Shown here: piece by piece, positions 1 through 10,034 of the stretch
Position numbering within the stretch: position 1 is the stretch's first letter
Layout of the letters: each line of letters begins with the position of its first letter
Assembly: GCA_002633005.1 (NCBI GenBank)
Contig: NMRA01000405.1
Location: 210,702 to 274,701 of the forward strand
Length of the DNA stretch: 64,000 bases
Reading direction: 5' to 3'
Source of the DNA: Phoronis australis
Taxonomy: Eukaryota; Phoronida; Phoronidae
Position numbers and translations under genes: made by a program
Notes under the pieces: generated by a model
Seen by the model: only the letters and a program-made list of their open reading frames with translations
Told to the model about the DNA's origin: nothing
The model's database searches: none

Positions 1-235
1 CTGTGATTAGCCAAGTGAACAGTCAGGGTGAAGTATTTATAAAATGCCGAAAGAAAACAAAAGCAACTCACGAATTCCATGCGTATGGGATAAATACAAA
101 ACGTACCTCGACTGGCGTACATGAAGTAATATCCCCACTCGACCTTATTTCGCGTATCGACCGAGACCGCGGAATAATGTCTTGTGGTATATTACTTCAT
201 GTACGCCACTCTCGGTACGTTTTGTTTATGTAGCC
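1..235. repeat. Dispersed repeat R1, copy 1, with foldback arms
   Basis: Positions 90-133 and 187-230 are inverted copies of each other; both arms contain ACGTACC followed by TGGCGTACATGAAGTAATAT. The spacer has ATTATTCCGC-like sequence. The same arms and the GGGATAAATACAAAACGTACC edge recur at 31310-31400 and 55560-55640, so this is the window-truncated end of a dispersed element in inverse orientation to those copies. No credible coding sequence. Confidence 0.7.
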
Positions 236-1711
236 ACCACGCGTGTTCAATGTCGATGAAACTTCTCTAATCGTCTACACAATCCTATCATCAAGCACCA
301 TTCGGGCGAAGTACTTATCCGGGTACGGCCCGATGATTACGTGAAGTAAATTCATAAGTATTACTGACTTAGTTATCATGGTAATTAGTAGTACCAGTAG
401 CTGCAACAATTTTGTTGTCCATCTATATCCCATCTTTAACGGAAAGGCCGGGGCTGGACATTTTCCGCGGGGAGTTCAGTCGAACCCCCCCCCCCAACAA
501 CCCCCTAGGCTACGGTCCTGCAAATGGCAACTTTCATTACAGACAGCTACACGGTAATGGTCCATCAACCGATGCGAACACAACGCCAGTTCAACACTGG
601 GGCTTTTTAAGGCTGTGTTTCTACCACCAACGTATCAAGACCGAATTTGCCTCAAGTCTAATTCATTACAAAGCATTCTATTTCATTCTTTGCCCTTGTG
701 GAAAATATTCTCATATTATCGGACCGTCCAAAATTATTTAGCGCATCTACTTTCATTACACGTGAGTATTATTATTGCATTCAGATTTTGGTGGAACATA
801 CTTATCCACACGCACACTGTAAGTTCAAGCTAGAAAGTACTAGTCGGACTATTACCGGAACTGCCCAGGATAAACATTGTGGGTCCGTGTCTGTCAAGGT
901 TCTGAAAAAAGTAGATCCGTAGTATATGGGTGCAAAGCAGACCACGGTCTTCCGCAAGAGTCAACAGATTCAGGCACAATAAGTTGTGTTGATATCCTTT
1001 AAGGTCACTATCATATGGCAGCGGTTCACCTCGGTAGCCTATATAGTAATTCTGTGGAGACGAGGCTAGTGTTCTGTAGCGAACTGCGGTGTTTCGAGGT
1101 CCTATCACGTGTGGAATAAAGTTGCGACCGGTTTCACTTACGGATTTCGACGGTTACTAACTATTTCTAATTCCAGCTTGCCGTACCTATAAATCGTTAT
1201 AGTGTGAGTTAGAGTTTGATGTAAGGCAATATGCAAATCGTTTTACGCAGCACGTACAGTGTACATTATCTGTAAGACAATGCATGAGTGTTCATTATTG
1301 GAAAGGCGAGTTAATGCTTCTGCAAAACTAAGCAAAGTATCAGTCTCCCAGCAGTTTTGTTAAATCTGTGTTCTCAAGATAGTGAGCGTTGAATACTTGT
1401 ATCCATACTCATGTCGTTGCGTGGGTGGCGCTAGTTGTAGACCGTACCCGTTAACGATAACCTGACGGCTAGTCGAGCAGAGGAAAGAAGTCTGAATTCA
1501 ACATTTTTCCTTTTCAGGATTCCCAAAGGTTTTTATTTTTCAAGCTTGCCGTGGATCTATGGTTAATATCGCAGTCCAAACAGACAGCGGAAGCCACGAT
1601 GCGTTAACCGAAGTTGAAGTGGACAGAGATAGTCGCATTCATATCAATGCCACGAAACCCCCTAACGCGGATATGCTAACCGTGTATTCCACCACTCAAG
1701 GTTAGACATCT
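236..1711. other. Intergenic, no gene seen
   Basis: Only short open frames without recognisable domains or splice-consistent structure occur here. A poly-C run lies near 486-496. Nothing else was identified. Confidence 0.5.
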
Positions 1712-2890
1712 GCAGTCGATTTCATAAAGGTGGTTTAAAGTTAAACCAGGTTTAAACTGGACTTAGACCAGGTTTAATGATAATCTGCATTTCATGAAGG
1801 TGGTTTAACTTTTAGACCAGTGGTCTTGTAAAACCTGGTTTAACTCCAGTTTAGACCTGGTCTAAGTCAGTTTTCATTTCACCAACGAGGTCAATATTCT
1901 CTAGACCTGTATTAAGATCTTAAACCATGTTTAAGTTTAGACTTGGTCAGACCCAGGTTTAACTGTTAAATATGTCAGACTTGCATGGTATAGGTACAAC
2001 TGAACGATGCCGCGGTGTGCAATTACGACGCAGTTTTAGAGCGAAAATGGACTATTTTCATTATTCAGGTTTACTACGACACGAGATCAAACGTAACAGG
2101 GGCGGATCCAAGATTTTTTAAAGGAAAGGGGACGGTCAAGTACTGCTTGGAAGGGGGAACCTTGTCAACAATTTGAAAATTATAGATTTGATATCATTAA
2201 AATCAAGGGAAAAAGGGGGCTCCGGACCCCTTGACCCCCCCTGGATCCGCCTATGCGTAGACCAGTACGTGCTGGAGTCTGTCCTGCGGATTCCTCAGAA
2301 TACGACTGGTCGAGCAGGGCGTCATCGTCGCAAGCCCTACGGATTTGACTTAAAGACAGCATACTCTGATTCTTCTGACTGAGTTCCACCTCCACTGTTC
2401 TCCGATTCAATGTTGCCGGGAAGGGGTCATGCCCCCCCTTTGGCCGCGAAAAATAAAAACTAAAATGACACGGAAATAAATTTGGGCCTTTACCATGTTA
2501 CATCTAATCGTGAGCATGTTCTTTAATGTGTGTGTGTGTTGGGCACACAAATTACATTTTTCCTCATGAGAAAAGGTTTTAGACCTTTGTCGTAAATGTC
2601 TGCACTGATTCTAGCGGTGTATGCCATTCTATACCCACGTGATCAAGGTTTCATTGAAGCACTTCAATAGTTTCTTTGTTGGGTTCACCCAGCTCGACAC
2701 AGTGGGGTGCCTTTGATACTTTAAACCTGGTTCTACTGAACCAGCTCCCTGATCTAGCAAAACCAGGCTTTCAGACTCTTAAACCATGTTGGTGAAATGC
2801 CAGTTAGGTCTAAAATTAGACCAGGTTTAGGAAGACCAGGTTTAAGTCTTAAACCTGGTTTTGTTAAACCACCTTTATGAAATCGGCTGC
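1712..2890. mobile_element. DNA transposon-like element with long terminal inverted repeats of AAACCAGGTTTA-type motifs
   Basis: The left end starts GCAGTCGATTTCATAAAGG at 1712. The right end is its reverse complement (GCAGCCGATTTCATAAAGG read inward from 2890), giving an 1179-bp element. The outer ~150-200 bp on each side are packed with ACCAGGTTTAA and its inverse TTAAACCTGGT (about nine recognisable occurrences), so each end can also fold on itself. A smaller MITE (2099-2253) is nested in the middle. No transposase reading frame is visible, so this is probably non-autonomous. A target duplication is not clear. Confidence 0.7.
2099..2253. mobile_element. MITE with GGCGGATCCA termini
   Basis: GGCGGATCCAA at 2101-2111 and its inverse TGGATCCGCC near 2242-2251 bound a ~155-bp non-coding sequence. 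Related termini occur at 13730-13830 (CAGTGGCGGAT) and at about 59354, so this is a small dispersed family. It is nested inside the 1712-2890 element. Confidence 0.6.
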
Positions 2891-3243
2891 TGTTGTTTGC
2901 AATGGAATAACGTTGTTTTGTATAAACTTTGGAGACTTTTGTTATTGTTGTGTACGTCTGTTTGTCGCATTACCACACACATCTGTTTGTCAAAGATTTA
3001 CAAATAATGCGACGTAATTTAGACCAAATTTAGATTTTAAAAGTATCTTGACGACTTCCAAATCCACTGGGGAATGCAATTCGTATAGGACTGAATGTGT
3101 CGTAAAATTTCAATTACGAACCAAAGGGGTATCAGGAAGTATTCCCATCATAAGTTATACAGTGTGCAAATTGTCGTCGAGGAGAAACTTACAACATAAG
3201 GTACTAATGCTAATAAAACAACGATGGATTTAAACCGGCTTCA

Positions 3244-4660
3244 CATGTTTCGGCGTTTATTAAAACAACATCCTCAGAAGAAAAAAAAAACAGTGTCCAC
3301 CTTGCAAGACCCAACAACAAGTACTGATACACAGACACAGTCAGTTACTAGGGAGTAACAGTGGACTATACTAACAATGACAACCTGTGGTGTGCCAGTT
3401 GCCTATTGAGTCTGGGCTTGCACCAATTTATGTATAGACTGAACCTCACGAATTTTAGTCTCGTCTGCTGTTTCTGTTTGGTTTATTACAAAAAAGTCAT
3501 TGAAAGAGCATTGCTCGTAACAAACGACTGGAGCGCTGCAGATGAAAATCAATATGTGAACTTCAGTGAGAATTTAGATGTTCCCTGGTACAGGTTTTCA
3601 AGTGGCAAAGAGTTTCGCCTATATAACTGGAGCCTCGTCCAGCACAGAAATATGTGTACACTACCTTAGACTGTAGACCTGACTATAGGAAAGTTGTCCT
3701 TGGGATTAAATAAATTAGACAGTTTTAGAGACTTGAATGTTAATACAAATTTTAATTTAACACAGTAATAATTCACCAGTTTCTTGAGTTTTCGGTGAGC
3801 AATCTTGGCTTAACAACTAACATAGGGTATTTTGACAAACCTGTAGTTAGTTTTGACTACAGGACGAATATCACGAATATCACCAGCGTTACGTTGCAGT
3901 TTTGATATCTGCACCCTATTGACTTGTTTAAGGGGATAGCTATTCTTTTGCAAATTTGATGTAAGTTCTTTAACATCAGAATGAAATCTAGCCCGATTGT
4001 TGTGAATGCGATACACCCTGTCTATTAGAGTTTTACTGCGACCCGCCATATAAACAAAAGACGTCAAGCTATGAAAACAAGTGTAAAACCCTGCGAGGTA
4101 CCTTCACATTCAAATAACACGTCCAAAAATGGCAATTATGTTCTCAACCTCTATTTCCATACTGAATTTCAAGTAAGGATGCCTCGAGTTTAACTATACA
4201 ACAATTCCTGGGCTGCCTGCTGACTTTGAAATACAAAACGCAACGTCAACATATCGTCGATAGAAATAGACATGAGGACCAGCGTATGTCTCAATCCATG
4301 TTTTCTCATGGTGACCTAAACACATGCCGAGTAATATGGGAGCCAAAGGTGAACTCATTGCTATATATAAAATGGGATTTGCTGATGGCAAATAAATAGC
4401 TCCATCAATTCATATAATGTGATTTTTATACTAGGTCCGTTTATAATGATACAGCCAGTAGCCAAGATATACATTCGTCCATAGCCGGTAGATTAGTAAA
4501 CAAACTCGCATTATCACTAGAAGCCAAGAACCGATTAATGAGAACTTGACTTCAAACTTCAGGAACAAACGAGTATGTATCACCTGCTGTGTAATGTCCA
4601 TGTGTATGTGGTTTGAGTAGTACAAATGGACTTAGCAAGATTATAGTTGAACGTATTCAC
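3244..4660 (-). mobile_element. Decayed Penelope-like retroelement (copy 1)
   Basis: Reading the minus strand from 4660, broken frames give Penelope-type reverse transcriptase landmarks in order. These are a TYSFVPE segment, an ASSDNASLFTNLPAMDECI block (palm start, about 4500), MSSPLAPILLGMCLGHHE (about 4350), the active-site block YRRYVDVAF (YVDD expected; the second Asp is Val) and a VYRIHNN/FHSDVKELT thumb region (3830-4060). A GIY-YIG nuclease remnant follows at 3395-3680, with SYIGETLCHLKTCTREHL. Many stops and frameshifts show a dead copy. The 3' flank at 3244-3280 keeps a CTGAGGATG...CGAAAC motif comparable to those near the second Penelope-like copy. Confidence 0.8.
3395..3680 (-). 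pseudogene. GIY-YIG endonuclease domain remnant of Penelope-like element
   Basis: The minus-strand translation contains CAGRGSSYIGETLCHLKTCTREHL, matching the GIY-YIG core (SYIGET) and the following RHL..R.REHL segment typical of Penelope-like element C-termini. Further on, an ETKIREVQSIHKLVQAQTQ segment corresponds to the usual KIKEALHIKW..P..N.Q ending. Several in-frame stops lie between these blocks, so it is not functional. It sits directly downstream of the reverse transcriptase remnant, as expected for the family. Confidence 0.75.
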
Positions 4661-4749
4661 AGATGACCTGATAGATCTAAATGGAGGAAAAGGATCCTCT
4701 GTTACTCCCCTGTAACTGACTTATCTGTGTACTGTTGTTCCTGGGTTTT

Positions 4750-5075
4750 CTTCAATTCTATTCTTTTTAGTCTGCGCGTGTAAGCGCAGAGTACTGTTGT
4801 TCCTGGGTTTTCTTCAATTTTATTCTTATTACTCTGCGCGTGTAAACGCAGAGTACTGTTGTTCCTGGGTTTTCTTCAATTTTATTCTTATGCTTATTCT
4901 TATTCTTATTACTCTGCGCGTGTAAGCGCAGAGTACTGTTGTTCCTGGGTTTTCTTCAATTTTATTCTTATTACTCTGCGCGTGTAAGCGCAGAGTACTG
5001 TTGTTCCTGAGTTTTCTTCAATTTTATTCTTATTCTTATTCTTATTCTTATTCTTATTCTTATTCTTCTTATTCT
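4750..5075. repeat. Minisatellite with hairpin-forming unit
   Basis: About four to five units of 60-80 bp repeat, each holding CTCTGCGCGTGTAAGCGCAG (8-bp stem, short loop) followed by TACTGTTGTTCCTGGG and a pyrimidine-rich TTCTTCAATTTTATTCTTA tail with variable TTCTTA expansion. The same unit recurs at 6256-6320 and 6585-6740, at junctions of the larger satellite array. Confidence 0.8.
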
Positions 5076-5360
5076 TCTTCCGACCAACTTTGAGGCTTAA
5101 TAACTCCAAATTGGGTGCAGGTACGGTCTTTAAATTCAGCATATGACTTTTGACAGTAAATAAATTTTGATTGGTTATTTAATAATATTCCATATTGTAC
5201 CGGAGGAGGGCGTTTGGTGCAAAGGTCATATGATTTTCAAAATGCTACTCCTCCCTCAGTTTTAAAGCGATCTTTTTCAAACTCGATGCACAGGTGTAAG
5301 TCAACATGACAATGTAAAAAATACTTTTCTAAGTAATCGGGTTATCCAATCAGGTGAAAT

Positions 5361-5373
5361 AGGTCAAAGGTCA
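5361..5373 (+). promoter_or_regulatory. DR1-type nuclear-receptor motif in satellite monomer A1
   Basis: AGGTCAAAGGTCA is a perfect direct repeat of AGGTCA with one-base spacing, the consensus bound by RXR, HNF4 and COUP-TF type receptors. Perfect copies also occur at 5785-5797, 7024-7036 and 7456-7468. Degenerate copies lie at 8207-8219 and 8636-8648. Whether any is bound is unknown. Confidence 0.4.
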
Positions 5374-5784
5374 TTAGGTGCAAACTAAAACTTTGAGCTA
5401 GACACTTCAAATTGACAGGTCTGATTGCCACAGGAAAATCAAATCGGAATCCAAAGTTTCAGTGCAAACATGGGGTCATTAGGTGCATTTTTCTTTTGAA
5501 AATTTGACTTTTTCAATCAGCAAGTATTCTGATGTGTCAACCATTAGACAATTGTGATTCTCAGCGTTAAACACATTTTCCATGGGCTTTGCAATAATTC
5601 TCCTAAAGATGCTTAAAAATCACCGGATCAGGCTAATTAGTGCAAAGGTCATGTAACGTTCAAAATATTATATCTCTTACGTTTTTCAAGGAATTCTTTT
5701 CAATTTCAGCACACTGGTGTAAGTCAACATGCCAATTGAATATCCTACCTTACTTCGCAATAGGCCTAACCAATCAGAAAAAAT

Positions 5785-5797
5785 AGGTCAAAGGTCA
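5785..5797 (+). promoter_or_regulatory. DR1-type motif in satellite monomer B1
   Basis: A perfect AGGTCAAAGGTCA in monomer B, 424 bp after the monomer A1 copy. It is embedded in conserved context AATAGGTCAAAGGTCA-CTGAGTGCAAACT. Binding is only inferred. Confidence 0.4.
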
Positions 5798-7023
5798 CTG
5801 AGTGCAAACTAAAATTTTGAGCTAGAGACTTCCGAATTACGTATCTGTTTACTAAGTGTGATTGAGTTTGAATTCTAAATTTTCAGGTCATTTGGTGCAC
5901 CCATGGGGTCATTAGGTGCATTTTCCTTCTGAAAGTTTGATCATTTCATTCATCTTGTATTCTGAAATGCTTAAAGTAAAACATCTGTGACTATTAGCAT
6001 TAACCACACTTTTTATCGAGTTAACAATTACATGTACACCCTCATCGGGGCTCATAATGCACCGGAAGAAGTCAATTAGTGGAAAGGTCATCAAAAAATT
6101 AATATGTAATTTCTCCGACAATTTTAAAGAACTCCTTTTCATATTGGTAAATGGGTTGCTGTCAGTAACTTCCCATAATAATTCCAGTAATACGCACGCG
6201 CAGAGTCTGTTATTGTCACGCCGTGACAATAATCATTCTAGTTCTTATTCTTCTTATTACTCTGCGCGTGAAAGCGCAGAGTGCTGTTGTTCCTGGGTTT
6301 TCTTCAATTTTATTCTTATTCTTCTTACTCTTCTTCCGACCAACTTTGACACTTAATAACTCCAAAATGGGTGCAGGTACGGTCTTTAAATTCATAATGC
6401 ACCGGAAGAGGTCAATTAGTGGAAAGGTCATCAAAAAATAAATATGTAATTTCTCCTACAATTTTAAAGAATTCCTTTTTCATATTGGTAAACGAGTTGC
6501 TGTCAGTAACTTCCCATAATAATTCCAGTAATACGCACGCGCAGGGTCGGTTATTGTCACGCCGTGACAATAGTCTTTCTTGTTACTCTGCGAGTGTAAG
6601 CGCAGAGTACTGTTGTTCCTGGGTTTTCTTCAATTTTATTCTTATTCTTCTTATTACTCTGCGCGTGTAAGCGCAGAGTACTGTTGTTCCTGGGTTTTCT
6701 TCAATTTTATTCTTATTCTTATTCTTCTTCTTATTCTTCTTCCGACCAACTTTGAGGTTTAATAACTCCAAATTGGGTGCAGGTACGGTCTTTAAATTCA
6801 GCATATGACTTTTGAGAGTACATAAATTTTGATTAGTTATATAATCATATTCCATACTGCACCGGAAGAGGTCGTTTGGTGCAAAGGTCACATAATTTTC
6901 AAAATGCTACTCCTCCTTCAGTTTTAAAGCTATCTTTTTCAAATTTGGTGCACAGGTATAAGTCAACATGAGAATTTAAAAAATTACTTTTCTAAGTAAT
7001 GTGGTCATCCAATCAGGTGAAAT

Positions 7024-7036
7024 AGGTCAAAGGTCA
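7024..7036 (+). promoter_or_regulatory. DR1-type motif in satellite monomer A2
   Basis: A perfect AGGTCAAAGGTCA in the second higher-order unit, followed by TTAGGTGCAAACT. It occupies the same relative position as the copy at 5361. Confidence 0.4.
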
Positions 7037-7455
7037 TTAGGTGCAAACTAAAATTTTGAGCTAGACACCTCAAATTTACAGGTCTAATTGCCAAAGCTAA
7101 GTCAAATCGGAATCCAAAGTTTCAAGTCATTTAGTGCAAACATGAGGTCATTAGGTGCATTTTTCTTCTGAAAATTTGACCTTTTCAATCAGCAAGTATT
7201 GTGATGTGTCAACCGTTAGACAACTGTGGTTCTCAGCGTTAAACACATTTTACATGGGCTTTGCACTAATTCTCCTAAAAATGCTTAAAATGCACCGGAT
7301 AAGGACAATTAGTGCAAAGGTCATGTAAAGTTCAAAATGTTATATCTCTTACGTTTTTCAAGGAATTCTTTTCAATTTCAGCACACTGGTGTAAGTCAAC
7401 ATGCCAAGTGAATACCCTACTTTACTTCGCAATAAGCCTAACCAATCAGAAAAAT

Positions 7456-7468
7456 AGGTCAAAGGTCA
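7456..7468 (+). promoter_or_regulatory. DR1-type motif in satellite monomer B2
   Basis: A perfect AGGTCAAAGGTCA, 432 bp after the A2 copy. The third unit holds only mutated versions (8207 and 8636). Confidence 0.4.
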
Positions 7469-9639
7469 TTGAGTGCAAACTAAAATTTTGAGCTAGAGAC
7501 TTCAGCATTACGTATCTGTTTACTAAGTGCGATTGAGTTTGAATTCTAAATTTTCAGGTCATTTAGTGCACCCATGGGGTCATTAGGTGCATTTTTCTTG
7601 TGAAAATTTGACCACTTCATTCATCTTGTATTCTGAAGTGCTTAAAGTAAAACATCTGTGATTATTAGCATTAACCACACTTTTAATCGAGTTAACAATT
7701 ACTCCCTCATCGGTGCTCATAATGCACCGGAAGAGGTCAATTAGTGGAAAGGTCATCAAAAATTAAGATGTAATTTCTCCTACAATTTTAAAGAATTCCT
7801 TTTCATATTGGTAAACGGGTTGCTGTCAGTAAATTCCCATAATATTTCCAGTAATATGCACGCGCAGAGTCCGTTATTGTCACGCCGTGACAATAATCTT
7901 TCTAGTTCTTCTTCTTATTCTTCTTCCGACCAACTTTGAGACTTAATAACTCCAAATTGGCTGCAGGTACGACTTTAAATTCAGCATATGACTTTTGACA
8001 GTATATTAATTTTGATTGGTTATATAATCATATTTCATATTGCACCGGAAGAGGTCGTTTGATGCAAAGGTCAAATAATTTTCAAAATGCTACTCCCCCT
8101 TCAGTTTTAAAGCTATCTTTTTCAAATTCGGTGCACAGGTAAAGGTCAACATGACAATTTAAAAAATTACTTTTCTAAGTAATCGGGTCATCCAATCAGG
8201 TGAAATAGGTCAAAGGTTGTTAGGTGCAAACTAAAATTTTGAGCTAGACACTTCAAATTGACCTGTCTGATTGCCACAGGTAAATCAAATCGGAATCCAA
8301 AAGTTTCAGGTCATTTAGTGCAAACATGGGGTCATTAGGTGCATTTTCTTCTTAAAATTTGACCTTTTCAACCAGCAAGTATTCTGATGTGTCAACCGAT
8401 AGACAACTGTGATTCTCAGCGTTTAACACATTTTCCATGGGCTTTACAATAATTCTCCTAAAGATGCTTAAAATGCACCGGATGAGGTCGATTAGTGCAA
8501 AGGTCATGTAACGTTCAAAATGTTATATCTCTTAAGTTTTTCAAGGAATTCTTTTCAATTTCAGCACACTGGTGTAAGTCAACATGCCAATTGAATACCC
8601 TACTTACTTTGCAATAGGCGTAACCAATAAAAAATATGTCAAAGGTCATTGAGTGCAAACTAAAATTTTGAGCTAGAGACTTCAGTATTACGCATATGTT
8701 TACTAAGTGGGAGTGAGTTTGAATTCTAAATTTTCAGGTCATTTGGTGCACCCATCGGGTCATTAGGTGCATTTTTCTTCTGAAAGTTTGACCACTTCAT
8801 TCATTTTGTATTTTGAAGTGCTTAAAGTAAAACATCTGTGATTATTTGCATTAACCACACTTTTCATCGAGTTAACAATTTCTCCCTCATCGGGGCTCAT
8901 AATGCACCGGAAGAGGTCAATTAGTGGAAAGGTCATTAAAAAACTAATGTGTAATTTCTCCTACAATTTTAAAGAATTCCTTTTAATAATGGTAAACGGG
9001 TTGCTCTCAGTAACTTCCCATAATAATTCCAGTAATACGCACGCACAGAGTCCGTTATTCTTATTCTTCTTCTTCTTCCGACCAACTTTGAGGCTTAATA
9101 ACTCCAAATTGGGTGCATGCTACGGTCTTTAAAGACCCTACATAACGGCCAAATGACTTTTGAACATGTTAAATACATGTATATGTATCAGTGATCGACA
9201 CAAACATATCATCCCTCCGTTTACTCCTGGCATTAGCTAATTACGCCAATTACTATCGTACGACCCCATCATGAACCCCATTTAGCGCCGAAAAAAAACT
9301 TTAGGTGGCGCTCGTTCTAATCGACGCAAATGACGTCATCGTTGGTACCCAAGACGTATCGAACAGTCCGTTGCCACAGAAAGCTTACCTTACGGTGTCT
9401 GGTGCATATTTCACAGATTTTCAAAATTACAACTGTTAGAGACAACCAAGCTCAAATACTATGCGACACTTATCTCGACACTTCTACGTGCATGTAATAT
9501 CCTAAAACTCACTGTCCCTTGATCAGTAGTTTAGCGTCACCGCAGACAGTAGCGCGTTCTCGGTGGGGACCACTTACTCACTCTAACATCAAATGCTTAT
9601 TCACAAAGACGTCGGGNAGTGTTCAGTTCAATTCTGTTC

Positions 9640-10034
9640 GTTTCACTGCGTAGTTCATGGAGTGTCTACTTTATTTGACAAAGTAAGATACACGGAGATG
9701 TTTCATGGCCTCATATTTGCTATTAACAGCGTACCTTTCATTCTTCACTACCGCGAGCCACTTCCTAAGCATTTCGGTCTTTCGAGGAAGTCGATAAAAT
9801 GATATACCCGCTTTCTTCGCAGCTTCATAGTTCGGACAAGCGGGAACGATGCACTGCAATATAGCGGCATTCACTCTGCAGACGAACCACTTACGTCTCT
9901 GCGTCGTTTCTCACCTTCCTCACAGGTTAACGCGACACCTCTTGGCAAGGTGAGGTCGACCGCAAAAGAGGCGAAATAGATATAGACCGATTAAGACGGT
10001 AAAAAAGACTAATTAAATCGGGTGGCATTCTCCT
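9640..10034 (-). mobile_element. End of a TTAA-target (Kolobok-like) transposon carrying a THAP exon
   Basis: The right terminus is GGCATTCTCCT at 10034 followed by TTAA (10035-10038). Read inward on the minus strand it is AGGAGAATGCCACCC, the terminus also seen at 29855-30331 and 56076-61701. About 390 bp of homology to 56076-56430 extends inward and includes the THAP-coding stretch. The left terminus was not found, so this copy may be truncated. Kolobok elements are known for TTAA target duplications and purine-rich 5' ends; the assignment here is by terminus and THAP content only. Confidence 0.55.
9671..9874 (-). pseudogene. THAP zinc-finger domain exon of a transposon
   Basis: The minus-strand frame reads CIVPACPNYEAAKKAGISFY, then RLPRKTEMLRKWLAVVKNE. 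This matches the THAP N-terminus: C-x3-C, a G-(I/V)-SF-x-x-LP block, and a conserved W in the RKWL segment. The second metal pair (C-x2-H) is not in this frame, so the domain would be completed in a downstream exon or is lost. There is no clear ATG; a CTGCAG acceptor-like site precedes the frame. THAP domains bind DNA and occur in P-element and Kolobok-type transposases. A degenerate copy with a stop in the same block lies at about 56245-56400. Confidence 0.6.

Larger units (their letters stand above)
5081..9140. repeat. Higher-order satellite: ~431-bp monomers A-B-C repeated three times
   Basis: Monomer starts share a CACCGGA-type motif: A at about 5198, 6858, 8041; B at about 5621, 7291, 8474; C at about 6057, 7722, 8904. 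Spacing between successive monomers is close to 431 bp, and the full A+B+C repeat is about 1.15-1.2 kb (landmark GACCAACTTTGA at 5081, 6745, 7928, 9080). The C monomer is shortened and ends in a palindrome, TTATTGTCACG-C-CGTGACAATAA (6211, 6551, 7875). An extra partial C unit and hairpin minisatellite lie at 6256-6744. No coding sequence is supported. Monomers A and B carry AGGTCAAAGGTCA motifs, listed separately. Confidence 0.85.

Noticed and set aside
4750-9140. CRISPR-like array
   Set aside because: The units are long tandem satellite monomers in a eukaryotic genome, not short repeats with unique spacers.
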